Below are positions 41,462-50,532 of a stretch of DNA of 64,000 bases, piece after piece (position 1 is the stretch's first letter; each line of letters begins with the position of its first letter). The position numbers were made by a program, and so were the translations under genes. Origin of the DNA: Actinomycetota bacterium (GTDB taxonomy: Bacteria; Actinomycetota; Acidimicrobiia; Acidimicrobiales; Aldehydirespiratoraceae); NCBI GenBank assembly GCA_029979265.1, contig JAPOHW010000006.1, positions 1-64,000 on the forward strand, given 5' to 3'. Below the pieces are notes generated by a model. It was not told the origin of the DNA and ran no database searches. It was given only the letters and a program-made list of their open reading frames with translations.

Positions 41462-41467
41462 ACCGTA
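41462..41467 (-). promoter_or_regulatory. Minus-10 hexamer of LOG gene (leaderless)
   Basis: TACGGT on the minus strand ends seven bases before the GTG at 41454. Confidence 0.55.
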
Positions 41468-41506
41468 GCGCTCCTCCTGGCGGCGTCCGCACGGACGGGT
41501 GCTGGG

Positions 41507-43900
41507 TCAGTCTCCAGCGACAGGAATCCGAACTCGGGTGCGAGATCCGGGCTCGAGCGGGAGGCCGGAGAGATCAGGACGCCCGTAGAGAGTTGTTCGC
41601 TGGACGAGCGTCCGCCCGAGCGGCTCGACGACGTTACGGAAGTCTTCCGGTGTGACCTCGGTTCCGTGATCGGCACCTGCCGCTCGAGAGATGTTCTCAT
41701 CCATCAGCGTTCCGCCGAGGTCGTTCGCCCCCGCCTGCAGCAGCTGGGTGATGGAGTTGAATCCGAGTTTGACCCACGAACCCTGGATGTTGTCGATCCG
41801 ACCTCGATAGGCGATTCGTGCCACCGCATGCATCAGCACCACTTCGCGGAATGTCGGGCCCCGTCGAGCCTTGCGCTGGAGATAGATCGGGCTGGCCATA
41901 TGGACGAACGGCAGACCGACGAACTCGGTGAAACCACCGGTTTCTTCCTGGAGCGCACGTGTTCGCATGATGTGGTGAGCCCAGTGTTCGGGTCGTTCGA
42001 TCGACCCGAACATGATCGTCACGTTCGAACCGAGGCCGACCGCATGCGCAGTCCGGTGGGCTTCGAGCCACTCTTCGGTGTCGATCTTGTCCGGACACAG
42101 TGTGGCACGAACCTCATCGTGGAGAATCTCGGCCGCAGTCCCCGGCAAGCTTGCTTGCCCAGCCTGCTTGAGGCGGGTCAGATACTCCGCGAGGGGCTCG
42201 CCGTTTCGTCTCGCTCCCTCGGTCACCTCCAGTGCAGTGAACCCGTGGATGTGCATGCCCGGCACCGCCTCGTGCACGGCACGCGCAACCTCGATGTAAT
42301 AGTCACCGTCGAAGTCGGGGTGGATACCACCCTGGAGGCAGACCTCGGTTGCACCGGCCGCTGCCGCTTCGACGACTCGCTCCGCAATGTCGTCGAGCGT
42401 GAGCAGGTACGGCGTGCCGCGCAGATTGAGCGACAGCGGGCCCTTGGAGAATCCGCAGAAGCGGCATTTGAATGTGCAGACGTTGGTGTAATTGATGTTG
42501 CGGTTGGCGACCCAGGTGACGATGTCACCCACGATTTCCTGCCGGAGTGCATCAGCCACTTGGGCCACTGCGGCCACCTCGCGGCCCCGGGCCCGGAACA
42601 ACGTCACGATCTCGTCGAACCCGACATCGTCGCCAGCACGGACGCCGTCGAGAACCTCGGCGACGGGACCGGTTGCGCAGGGCTCGCCGGGAACGAGCTG
42701 TTGTGGATCGCCACCGGTACCGACGTACCACTGCGAGCTGATCGTCCCGGTGAGTTCAAACTCGGCACCGTCGTCGACCTTTGCTCGTTCCATGGTGCGC
42801 TCGGGCCACACCGAGCCTGGATCGTCACGAGCAAAACCGTCGGAGTCGGAGCGGTCCGCCACGGCGAAGTGCAACTGCGGGTCGAGCCAACGCTGGGGCT
42901 CACGGGCATAGGTGGCGTGGATCGTGAGCCGTGGCGCGAGGACATGTCCAGCCGATTCGGTGACCGCTCGAAGCCGCTCGAGTTCGGGCCACGGACGCTC
43001 AGGATTCACGTGGTCGGCAGTGACAGGGGAGACCCCACCCCAATCAGAGACTCCAGCATCGAGCAGGTCACCGAAGTCGTCGGAGAGATTCGGGGGGGCC
43101 TGGATGTGCACGTCGAGCGGCAAGATCAGCCGGGCGAGGGCGATCGCTTCGAGATAGACATCGCGTGGGCACGGCGCAGCCTGGTGCATCGCAGTACCCG
43201 CCTTGGGCAGGAAGTTCTGCACGATGACTTCCTGCACATGCCCGTGGCGCTCATGGCTCGAAGCGATGGCCCGGAGCGCCTCGATGCGGTCGGCCCGGTT
43301 CTCACCGATCCCGACAAGGATGCCAGTCGTGTAGGGGATCTGCAGCTCACCGGCCCAGTCGAGCGTTGCGAGGCGGCGGGCCGGGACCTTGTCGGGAGCC
43401 CCACGATGACAGTCGAGATCGGTACGTAGCGACTCGAGCATCATCCCCTGACTCGGCGAAACGGTGCGCAACAGGGCGAGCTGCTCGGCGCTCATCGCCC
43501 CGGTGTTGGCGTGGGGAAGGAGCCCGGTCTCGTCGAGAACGAGCTGCGCCATCGCCGCCACATAGTGGATCGTCGACTCGTAATCATGCCGGTCGAGCCA
43601 GTCCCGTGCGACCGGATACCGAGCCTCCGGGTTCTCGCCAAGGGTGAACAGTGCCTCATGGCAGCCTCGGTCGGCACCGACCGACGCGATGTCGAGGACC
43701 TGTTCGGGAGTGAGGTAGGGGGCGTCGAGGCGAGCCGGCGGTTGGGCAAACGTGCAGTAACCACACTTGTCCCGACAGAGCATTGTGAGGGGAATGAAAA
43801 CCTTCGGCGAGTAGGTCACGATCGACCCGAAGGCCTCGTCTCGGCGGGCACGAGCGGCCGCCAACAAGTCGGCGCCGACAAGTTCGTCGAGATCAAGCAT
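41507..43900 (-). CDS. fbiC: 7,8-didemethyl-8-hydroxy-5-deazariboflavin (F0) synthase, CofG-CofH fusion
   Basis: The 797-residue protein fuses two radical-SAM enzymes that make the F420 chromophore from tyrosine and a flavin precursor. The CofG half has its cluster in CRDKCGYC (about residues 43-50). The CofH half has CTFKCRFC (about 473-480). Linking segments such as SPSQGMMLESL and the C-terminal QLLQAGANDLGGTLMDENIS are typical. ATG 43900 overlaps the HxlR stop by eight bases, so translation is coupled. F420 tail-adding genes (fbiA, fbiB) are not in the window. Confidence 0.97.
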   Translation of the reverse strand: MLDLDELVGADLLAAARARRDEAFGSIVTYSPKVFIPLTMLCRDKCGYCTFAQPPARLDAPYLTPEQVLDIASVGADRGCHEALFTLGENPEARYPVARDWLDRHDYESTIHYVAAMAQLVLDETGLLPHANTGAMSAEQLALLRTVSPSQGMMLESLRTDLDCHRGAPDKVPARRLATLDWAGELQIPYTTGILVGIGENRADRIEALRAIASSHERHGHVQEVIVQNFLPKAGTAMHQAAPCPRDVYLEAIALARLILPLDVHIQAPPNLSDDFGDLLDAGVSDWGGVSPVTADHVNPERPWPELERLRAVTESAGHVLAPRLTIHATYAREPQRWLDPQLHFAVADRSDSDGFARDDPGSVWPERTMERAKVDDGAEFELTGTISSQWYVGTGGDPQQLVPGEPCATGPVAEVLDGVRAGDDVGFDEIVTLFRARGREVAAVAQVADALRQEIVGDIVTWVANRNINYTNVCTFKCRFCGFSKGPLSLNLRGTPYLLTLDDIAERVVEAAAAGATEVCLQGGIHPDFDGDYYIEVARAVHEAVPGMHIHGFTALEVTEGARRNGEPLAEYLTRLKQAGQASLPGTAAEILHDEVRATLCPDKIDTEEWLEAHRTAHAVGLGSNVTIMFGSIERPEHWAHHIMRTRALQEETGGFTEFVGLPFVHMASPIYLQRKARRGPTFREVVLMHAVARIAYRGRIDNIQGSWVKLGFNSITQLLQAGANDLGGTLMDENISRAAGADHGTEVTPEDFRNVVEPLGRTLVQRTTLYGRPDLSGLPLEPGSRTRVRIPVAGD

Positions 43901-44363
43901 GCGCAGACTCCGCAGCGTTCAGAATGCGGCCGGGCCCAGGGCGCGAGGCGATCTGGGTGGGTGTCACCGGAGCGTTGCACGCTGTGCACCAGCACTGCAG
44001 TTCGAGGCGGGTGTCGCAGTCGTGGTGGACGAGCTCGGTGGGCGCCACGCCACCGCTGCACCACTCGTCACCCCACCGCATCATCGCCACGAGTGTTGGG
44101 CTGAGGGCACGACCCTTGGCCGTGAGTCGATACTCGTAGCGAAGCGGGCGCTCCTGATACGGCGTCTTCTCGACGATTTCCGCTTCGACGAGCAGACCGA
44201 GACGATCGGTGAGCAGATTCCGAGCGATACCGAGGTCTCTCTGGATTCGCGAGAAGCGCCGGACCCCTCGGAAGAGATCACGAACAATGAGCAGCGTCCA
44301 GCGGTCGCCGATGAGGTCGAGCGTCCGCTGGATCGAGCAATCCTCTTCCGGTGTCAGCGTCAC
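43893..44363 (-). CDS. HxlR-family regulator with C-terminal Cys cluster
   Basis: The 156-residue winged-helix protein starts VTLTPEEDCSIQRTLDLIGD, followed by DLFRGVRRFSRIQRDLGIA and EYRLTAKGRALSPTLVAMMRWG, the HxlR pattern. The C-terminus has Cys residues in HHDCDT and CWCTAC, which could bind metal or sense redox state. GTG 44363 was chosen over GTG 44372 because TAGGGT lies exactly seven bases before it. The gene overlaps fbiC by eight bases, so it may control F420 synthesis and itself. Confidence 0.85.
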   Translation of the reverse strand: MTLTPEEDCSIQRTLDLIGDRWTLLIVRDLFRGVRRFSRIQRDLGIARNLLTDRLGLLVEAEIVEKTPYQERPLRYEYRLTAKGRALSPTLVAMMRWGDEWCSGGVAPTELVHHDCDTRLELQCWCTACNAPVTPTQIASRPGPGRILNAAESAHA

Positions 44364-44370
44364 GGGCCGC

Positions 44371-44400
44371 ACCCTACGGAGGTCGGTTGCGATATGCAAC
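44371..44400 (-). promoter_or_regulatory. HxlR-fbiC promoter with operator-like palindrome
   Basis: On the minus strand TTGCAT, 17 bases, then TAGGGT (44371-44376) ends seven bases before the HxlR start. A perfect palindrome GTTGC-N5-GCAAC (44386-44400) covers the minus-35 element, a natural site for autorepression. Confidence 0.6.
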
Positions 44401-44429
44401 TGACCTTCGATGCGAGCGGAGAACAGACG

Positions 44430-44452
44430 GGCCTGCGGGGCAGGAACAGGCC
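44430..44452 (-). terminator. Weak hairpin after SLH-CAP gene
   Basis: GGCCTG and CAGGCC pair across an 11-base loop, just past the stop codon at 44456-44458 on the minus strand. There is no T-run. Confidence 0.3.
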
Positions 44453-44455
44453 GTC

Positions 44456-45475
44456 CTAGGCGGCCGAGAACACGTGGGTGACGAACCAGCCGCCTGGACC
44501 GTTCCAGAAGCCGACGCCGACCGAGGAGTAGCTGTTGTCGATCATGTTCGCGTAGTGCCCACCGCTGTCCAGCCAGAGCGCGTGCAACCGCAGCGCCGCC
44601 TCCTCCGGGGTGGCACCGCTGGCGCTCCACCAGGCGACGTTCTCGCTGTAGGGACCAGCGCTGTGTTGCACACGCGCCATGTCGTGCATTTCACGGCTCC
44701 AATTGCGCGCATAGGCGTCCATCAGTGGGTCCCGCTCGAGAACCCGGAGTCCGAGCGACGCGCGGAGTTCATTGAGCAGCGTCAGCGACTCGGCTTCCGC
44801 TCGCGACGTCGAGGCGTCCACCTCGCTTCCACACACACCCGTGGTGTCGATCTGCACTGCAGGCTCACCGGCGAAGCGGTAGAGGAACGTCGCCACCTCG
44901 GCCCGGGTCACCGAGCGGTACGGCGAAAAGGTCACCGCCGAGGTCCCCTTGGTGATCCCTGCGCCATACATCCACGCAACCGGACCGGCGAACCAGACAC
45001 CCCGGTCGACATCCGCAAACGGCACTGCAACCCCTGCCGGCTCGCCAGCGAAACGGTGAAGGAAGGCGGCAAACTCTGCCCGCGTCACGGGCCGGTGGGG
45101 GCTGAACGTCCCGGGTCCCGTTCCGAGGGTGATTTCGGCTTCGTACATCCACGCAACTGCATCCGCATACAGCTCGCCGGGTTGGACGTCGTTGAAGGGT
45201 TCGTGTCCACCGCTGGGCTCACCCGCAAACCGGTGGATGAGAAGGGCAATTTCGGCCCGTGAGGCTGGTTGCTCGGGAAGGAAGCAGCCCGTACTCGATT
45301 GGAGCGCGATCGCTTCGTCGACCATCCACTGCACGGCGGGGGCATAGAACTGCCCGTGGGCGACATCGCCGAAACCGGCGACGCTGCCTGCCGGTGCTGC
45401 TGTGGCGATCATCGCTCCCACGGTCGCAACGGCCAGAGCGATCCTCAGGCTTGCTTTCCCCACGATCCTTCCCAT
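44456..45475 (-). CDS. Secreted protein with three SLH repeats and a CAP/SCP domain
   Basis: The 339-residue protein has a signal peptide (about residues 1-35). Three S-layer-homology repeats follow (about 37-215), each with the WM(V/Y)(D/E)xxI and TRAEFAAFLHRFAGEP pattern. A C-terminal CAP (SCP/PR1) domain comes last, with LLNELRASLGL, SENVAWWS and GHYANMIDNSYSSVGVGF. SLH repeats anchor proteins to cell-wall polymers; CAP domains bind lipids or act as putative hydrolases. ATG 45475 begins the signal peptide; TACGAT is ten bases upstream. Confidence 0.88.
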   Translation of the reverse strand: MGRIVGKASLRIALAVATVGAMIATAAPAGSVAGFGDVAHGQFYAPAVQWMVDEAIALQSSTGCFLPEQPASRAEIALLIHRFAGEPSGGHEPFNDVQPGELYADAVAWMYEAEITLGTGPGTFSPHRPVTRAEFAAFLHRFAGEPAGVAVPFADVDRGVWFAGPVAWMYGAGITKGTSAVTFSPYRSVTRAEVATFLYRFAGEPAVQIDTTGVCGSEVDASTSRAEAESLTLLNELRASLGLRVLERDPLMDAYARNWSREMHDMARVQHSAGPYSENVAWWSASGATPEEAALRLHALWLDSGGHYANMIDNSYSSVGVGFWNGPGGWFVTHVFSAA

Positions 45476-45582
45476 GACGGCGACGATCGTAGTTGACCGG
45501 ACGCCGAACAGACCGACTTTGCTCGAGTGAGAGGGCCCGAGTTCGACCCTGTTGGTCCGACCGACCAACGAGCGCTCGATAC

Positions 45583-45939
45583 CTAGTCGGGGTCGGTCAC
45601 CTCGGCGAGCTGTTCGAGTTCACCCGCTGCTGCAAGAGCTCCAGCCAGCACCGCAGCCCGCTCGTACACCAGCGAGAACCAGTGTTCAGCCGCCGTCTCC
45701 TGCCCCGTCAGCGGAACGCGCCCGAGGGACTGCACAACGGCCTTCACGTCGGGAACGGAGCGAACCGCCGAGATCGGATCGGGCAGCAGCTCGGGATCAC
45801 CCCAGAACTGCAGAGGATCGACCTTCGGTTCGCTCCGGTTGCGGGACTTCTGTCCGCCTGCTTGATCACTTTTCACCGACCCAGTGCTCGGCGGTTTTCC
45901 TCGCCCCCGGGCTCGACGCCGACCCTGACCTTGGTTCAT
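45583..45939 (-). CDS. Small protein coupled to SNF2 helicase
   Basis: The 118-residue product has a basic, disordered first third (MNQGQGRRRARGRGK) and a conserved-looking remainder: PLQFWGDPELLPDP, VVQSLGRVPLTGQETAAEHW and FSLVYERAAVLAGALAAAGE. I do not know its function; similar proteins seem to occur next to helicases. ATG 45939 overlaps the helicase stop (four bases), so translation is coupled and a physical partnership is plausible. Confidence 0.65.
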   Translation of the reverse strand: MNQGQGRRRARGRGKPPSTGSVKSDQAGGQKSRNRSEPKVDPLQFWGDPELLPDPISAVRSVPDVKAVVQSLGRVPLTGQETAAEHWFSLVYERAAVLAGALAAAGELEQLAEVTDPD

Positions 45940-48900
45940 GCGGACACCTCCCCATCCAAGCACTCGGGTTCGTCCAACCGCTCCGAGTCCGGCTCGGCAT
46001 CGAGAAGCAGCGATGCGTCGATGCCGAGTGCCTGTTGCAACTGTGCCGCATCCAGATCACCGATCGAACTCGACTTCGGAAGGGTGATATCGGCGATCTG
46101 ACGTTTCCCGGCCACAACCTCCTCGACCCGCTCGTCGATCGTCCCCGGACAGATCAACCGATGACAGATCACGGTGTTCTTTTGCCCGATACGCCACACC
46201 CGGTCCCGAGCCTGATCTTCCACCGCCGGGTTCCACCACCGGTCGTAGAGAACGACATGGTTGGCCGCCGTGAGGTTCAGTCCGGTCCCACCAGCCTTGA
46301 GCGACAAGACCATCGCTCCTGCACCGTTGGCGGACTGAAAACGGTCGACCAGCGTGTCGCGCGCCGAGCGACCGAGTCCACCGTGGTAGCAGGCGATGTC
46401 GAGGCCCGTGCGCTCACTCAAATATGCCGCAAGCTTCTCCCCCCACGACGCAAAGTGCGTGAAGATCAAGACTTTCTCGTTCGCAGCAACAACGGTTTCG
46501 ACGATCTCGTTGAGTCTCGTCAGCTTGCCAGACCGCCCCTCGAGCCCCAGCTCATCGGGTTGGTAGTTGACCGGATGATTGCAGATCTGTTTGAGGGCAG
46601 TGATTGCCGCAAGCACGGCGCCCTTGCGCTCCGGGGTCCCCGGTTCGTTCTCGCTGGTCTGCGCCACGAGCGTGTCGATGACGGCCTGATACAGACCGAT
46701 CTGTTCGGGTGTCATGGCGCAGTGATCGAGTTCGTCGATGCGGTCCGGCAATTCTTCGGCAATTGCGGGCTCGGCCTTTGTTCGTCGGTAGACCAGAATG
46801 CCGTTGAGCGCCCGAAGTGCTGCCTCGCCCTGGTCACCCTGCTTGCCCTTGGTCGTGGGTGTGAGTTGGGCAATGAACGGCGCCCGTGGGCCGAGCAGAC
46901 CTGGATTCGCCCAATCCATGATCGCCCAGAGGTCCCCGAGTCCATTCTCGATCGGAGTGCCGGTGAGCGCGACGCAGGTACGGGCCTGTAGCCGCCGCAG
47001 CTGCCGGCTCGTGTCTGCTGCCGGGTTCTTGATCGCCTGCGCCTCGTCGATCACGACCTTGCCGAACTCGAACTCGGCGAGCTGATCCATATCGCGCACA
47101 GCGGTCCCGTAGGTGGTGATGACGAGTTCCGCTCGGCGGACGGCCGCAGCAAGTTCTGGGCCCTTCTTCCGGTTCCCGCCATGGTGCACGAGAACCTTCA
47201 CATCAGGCACGAATTTGCGGGCCTCCGACGCCCAGTTTCCGACAACGGCTGGGGGCGCGACCACGAGCGCAGGACCGTGTTCGCGGCCCAGAGCGATGCT
47301 CGCCAACATGGTCGGCGTCTTGCCGAGGCCCATGTCGAGTGCCAAGCACCCGCCGAGGCCGGCATCGTCGAGGAACTGCAGCCAGGCCAGGGCATCGGCC
47401 TGGTAGCTCCGGAGCTCCCCCGAGAACCCCTCAGGCGTTGTGGTCGGATCGGTGGGCAATGACTCGACGCTGCGAAGCAGATCGGCTGCCCATCCGCCAC
47501 CGACGATGTTGACCCCACCAGCGAGCGGCGACCCTTCGAGCCCCAGCGCATGGCGGAGCATGTCGGCACCGGAGAGTTTGGTGGTGTCGGCTCGTTCCGC
47601 CAAGGCAGCGGCTGCTTCTGCCAGATCAGCCTTGTCGAGCTCGACCCATTGGCCCCGCGACTTGACGAGCGGACGAGCCTCTCGAGCGAGCTGTGCGATC
47701 TCGGCTGCTGTCAGTTCGACATCGTCGAAGACCGCAGACCAGCGCACGTCGGCAAGCTGCTGGGCCCCAACCACAGATTCGTCGGCCTCCGAGGTGAGGC
47801 GAAGCGAGGCGACCGCTTTTTGCCGCTTGAGCGCCGGCACTCGTACCTCGAATCCGCAGGCCCGCAAGGTGTCGCCCGATGTCGTCATCAGGTTCCAGGC
47901 CTCGTCTTGGGACAGGATCACTTCGCCCCGCCGACGACCACCCAACCGGAGCAGTTCGGGGAAGAGCCGCTCGAGGCGGGCCAGCTGCAACGCGGTGGTC
48001 TTCGCCCGCGACTTCGAGCTGGTGGCCAGCGCCACCTCGACGGGCTCGAGTTCATCCTCGTCGTTTCGCGCAAGCACCCGTACGTGCCAGGCATTGCTGG
48101 AATCGGGTGGATCCAGATGAACAACCAGTGTCCGCTCGGCTGCACCGAGAACCGGTTGGGCCCACGCAGCCAGGCGGCGCACGACATCGCCGCCGAACTT
48201 CGTCGGCGCTTCGAAGGTCGTGCCATCGAGATGACACAGGGTCGCTTCCACAACGTCGGCCTTGGTCATGACCTTCGGCGGGGGAGCGGGCGACTCGATC
48301 TGGCCCGCACCCACCGTCACGATTGCGTCGGTCAGGTCGCCGAGGGCAGCAAGCGCAAACTTCGTCCGGTCCTGTTCGCGGGCGCCGGCCATGGCAGCGC
48401 CCGGGATCGAGCTGGCGAGACGCTCCAGCCGTTCAGGGTCGACCAGCGCGGGCAGCCAACGAAGGCGGAACAGTCCACGATCGGCGGCACGGTCACGGTC
48501 CTTGCGTCGACGTTTGGCCTGGACGAGCTGGGGTACGACACGACCCTGGGCAACGATCTCGACGGCGATGGCTGCGGCCTGTCCCATCCACGTGGCACTC
48601 GCACCGACAGACGCGTCGTCCTTGGTGTCGGCCAATGCAACCAGCCAACCGAGCGCTGACGAGACCGGCGCAGAGACGGTCGACACCCGTCCACTGCCGG
48701 GCACCTTCATCGTTGCCTGTTCGTCCCAGGTCACCGCCCCACCACCGTGCACCCTGATTCGCTCGAGGAGGCGATCGTGGTGTTCCCCTCGTACACCGTG
48801 CCCTGCGGCCCAGGCAACGATCCGGCCGTCGGTACGGGAGAGCTGCAGTTGCATCGTACCGACGTATGGCTCGGGGTCAGGATCGGACGCTTCTGGTTCA

Positions 48901-49187
48901 GCCACCACGGGGGCCAGCTCATCTTCGCGAGGCGGGCCGGTGAGGGTGGTGAGCTGAGCGTCGATCTTGAAGCACTCTTCGTCGAGGTCGCTGAGGACGA
49001 CGGCACGCGCTGTGCCCTTGACCGTGCGACGAGCGCTGGCAAGGGATTCTTCGGCGCGGTCCAGGAGACGCCACAGACTGCCGATCCAGGCGTCTCGGTT
49101 GGTTTCGAGTAGTCGAATCTCGGCGTCGGTCGCCCGTCCGTCGAGGTGGGCCTGTGCCAAATCATCGAGCAACGACGGCGACAACAC
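45936..49187 (-). CDS. SNF2-family helicase, HelZ-like
   Basis: The 1083-residue protein has a large N-terminal region including the bacterial SNF2-associated domain (about residues 380-560). The SNF2 motor follows: ALDMGLGKTPTMLAS (motif I), VVIDEAQAIKNP (motif II), LTGTPIENGLGDLW, then the C-terminal helicase half with LIFTHFASWGEK, SLKAGGTGLNLTAA and DQARDRVWRIGQ. Mycobacterial HelZ is of similar size. Such proteins move on double-stranded nucleic acid; the role is unknown. The GTG start at 49187 is uncertain: no ribosome site is visible. Confidence 0.9.
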   Translation of the reverse strand: MLSPSLLDDLAQAHLDGRATDAEIRLLETNRDAWIGSLWRLLDRAEESLASARRTVKGTARAVVLSDLDEECFKIDAQLTTLTGPPREDELAPVVAEPEASDPDPEPYVGTMQLQLSRTDGRIVAWAAGHGVRGEHHDRLLERIRVHGGGAVTWDEQATMKVPGSGRVSTVSAPVSSALGWLVALADTKDDASVGASATWMGQAAAIAVEIVAQGRVVPQLVQAKRRRKDRDRAADRGLFRLRWLPALVDPERLERLASSIPGAAMAGAREQDRTKFALAALGDLTDAIVTVGAGQIESPAPPPKVMTKADVVEATLCHLDGTTFEAPTKFGGDVVRRLAAWAQPVLGAAERTLVVHLDPPDSSNAWHVRVLARNDEDELEPVEVALATSSKSRAKTTALQLARLERLFPELLRLGGRRRGEVILSQDEAWNLMTTSGDTLRACGFEVRVPALKRQKAVASLRLTSEADESVVGAQQLADVRWSAVFDDVELTAAEIAQLAREARPLVKSRGQWVELDKADLAEAAAALAERADTTKLSGADMLRHALGLEGSPLAGGVNIVGGGWAADLLRSVESLPTDPTTTPEGFSGELRSYQADALAWLQFLDDAGLGGCLALDMGLGKTPTMLASIALGREHGPALVVAPPAVVGNWASEARKFVPDVKVLVHHGGNRKKGPELAAAVRRAELVITTYGTAVRDMDQLAEFEFGKVVIDEAQAIKNPAADTSRQLRRLQARTCVALTGTPIENGLGDLWAIMDWANPGLLGPRAPFIAQLTPTTKGKQGDQGEAALRALNGILVYRRTKAEPAIAEELPDRIDELDHCAMTPEQIGLYQAVIDTLVAQTSENEPGTPERKGAVLAAITALKQICNHPVNYQPDELGLEGRSGKLTRLNEIVETVVAANEKVLIFTHFASWGEKLAAYLSERTGLDIACYHGGLGRSARDTLVDRFQSANGAGAMVLSLKAGGTGLNLTAANHVVLYDRWWNPAVEDQARDRVWRIGQKNTVICHRLICPGTIDERVEEVVAGKRQIADITLPKSSSIGDLDAAQLQQALGIDASLLLDAEPDSERLDEPECLDGEVSA

Positions 49188-49341
49188 AGCCCGGTCGGGG
49201 GTAAGAGTGACGATGGCTCCTCAGAACATCCACGTCGCGGGCTGCAACGCACGCGAATCGCAGGAGGGAAGGGCACCTTCGACGGCCGAAACCGTGCTCG
49301 GTGCGCTAGGTGCTCCCGATGGCGAGACACCCGCGGGATGT

Positions 49342-49360
49342 TGCGATCGTCCGGATCGCA
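49342..49360 (-). terminator. Hairpin after tal
   Basis: TGCGATC and GATCGCA pair across a five-base loop, 55 bases past the tal stop on the minus strand and 155 bases before the helicase start. There is no T-run, so the call is tentative. Confidence 0.35.
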
Positions 49361-49414
49361 GTTCCCGTCCCGTCATGCTAGGGCCGAACCCGCGTTTGCC
49401 AACCCCGTGGTCGG

Positions 49415-50506
49415 TCAGCCGAACTCCGATGCCTTCTCACCAAGCACACCGAGGAGTTCGTCGAAACTTTTCTCGAACGCAGCGACGCCCTCGTCCTCCA
49501 ACTGCTGGGTGACCGCCTCCATGTCGATGCCGAGCTCGGCGAGACGCTCGATCGTCGAACGAGCGTCATCGAGTCCAACATCGATCGTTCGAGCAACCAC
49601 ACCATGGTCTTCGAATGCCTCGAGCGTGTTGTCAGGCAGGGTGTTCACCGTGTCGGGACCGATGAGTTCGTCCACGTACAGGGTGTCTGGATACTCCGGA
49701 TTCTTGGTCGAGGTCGACGCCCACAGTGGTCGCTGGACTCGTGCGCCGCGCGCAACCAGCGCTTCCCAGCGGGAGCCGGAGAACGTTTGCCGAAAGAGGT
49801 TGTAGGCGAGCCTGGCGTTGGCGATGGCCGCCTTTCCCCGCAGCGCCCGAGCTTCGGGCGTACCCAGCGCGTCGAGGCGCCGATCGACCTCCACATCGAC
49901 CCGGCTGATGAAGAACGAGGCAACGCTGCTGATATCGCTCAGATCCCCCTCTGCACCTTCGAGGCCGCTGATGTAGGCCTCCATCACCTGGGCGTAACGC
50001 TCGAGGCCGAAGATCAACGTCACATTGATCGACCGCTTCTCTTCGATCATCTGACGAATCGGCACCAGCCCCTCGCTCGTCGCCGGAATCTTGATGTAGA
50101 GATTCGGTGCGGCGAGACGAGTGTCGAGTTCGCGCGCAGCAGCCTCGGTGCCGACCGCATCTCGGGCAAGTCCGGGATCAACCTCCACCGACACGTAGCC
50201 GTCCAGACCTCCGGAGCTGTCGTAGACGGGCCGAAGAATGTCGAGAGCTGCACCGATGTCACTCGTGACGAGTTCCCAATAGCTGGCCTCCAGGTCGAGG
50301 CCAGCAGCGATCGAGGAACGGAACTGCTCGTCGTACTCGGTGCTGCCCTCGATCGCCTTCTGAAAGATCGATGGATTCGAGGTGAGACCGCGGACCCCCC
50401 GATCGACCCAGCCGGCGAGCTCACCGCTGGTGAGCCAACCCCGTCGGATGTTGTCGAGCCAGGGCGACTGGCCCTGTGAGGCGTGCAGATCGTGAAGCCG
50501 GGTCAT
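49415..50506 (-). CDS. tal: Transaldolase
   Basis: The 363-residue enzyme of the pentose phosphate pathway moves a dihydroxyacetone unit between sugars. The Schiff-base Lys lies in NLYIKIPATSEG; GLTSNPSIFQKAI, SVEVDPGLARD and INVTLIFGLERY are typical. Length matches the long actinobacterial form. ATG 50506 was chosen because CAGGAG lies seven bases upstream. It follows tkt by 26 bases, so the two form an operon. Confidence 0.95.
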   Translation of the reverse strand: MTRLHDLHASQGQSPWLDNIRRGWLTSGELAGWVDRGVRGLTSNPSIFQKAIEGSTEYDEQFRSSIAAGLDLEASYWELVTSDIGAALDILRPVYDSSGGLDGYVSVEVDPGLARDAVGTEAAARELDTRLAAPNLYIKIPATSEGLVPIRQMIEEKRSINVTLIFGLERYAQVMEAYISGLEGAEGDLSDISSVASFFISRVDVEVDRRLDALGTPEARALRGKAAIANARLAYNLFRQTFSGSRWEALVARGARVQRPLWASTSTKNPEYPDTLYVDELIGPDTVNTLPDNTLEAFEDHGVVARTIDVGLDDARSTIERLAELGIDMEAVTQQLEDEGVAAFEKSFDELLGVLGEKASEFG

Positions 50507-50532
50507 CGGGTCGCTCCTGGTCGCAGTTGGGA

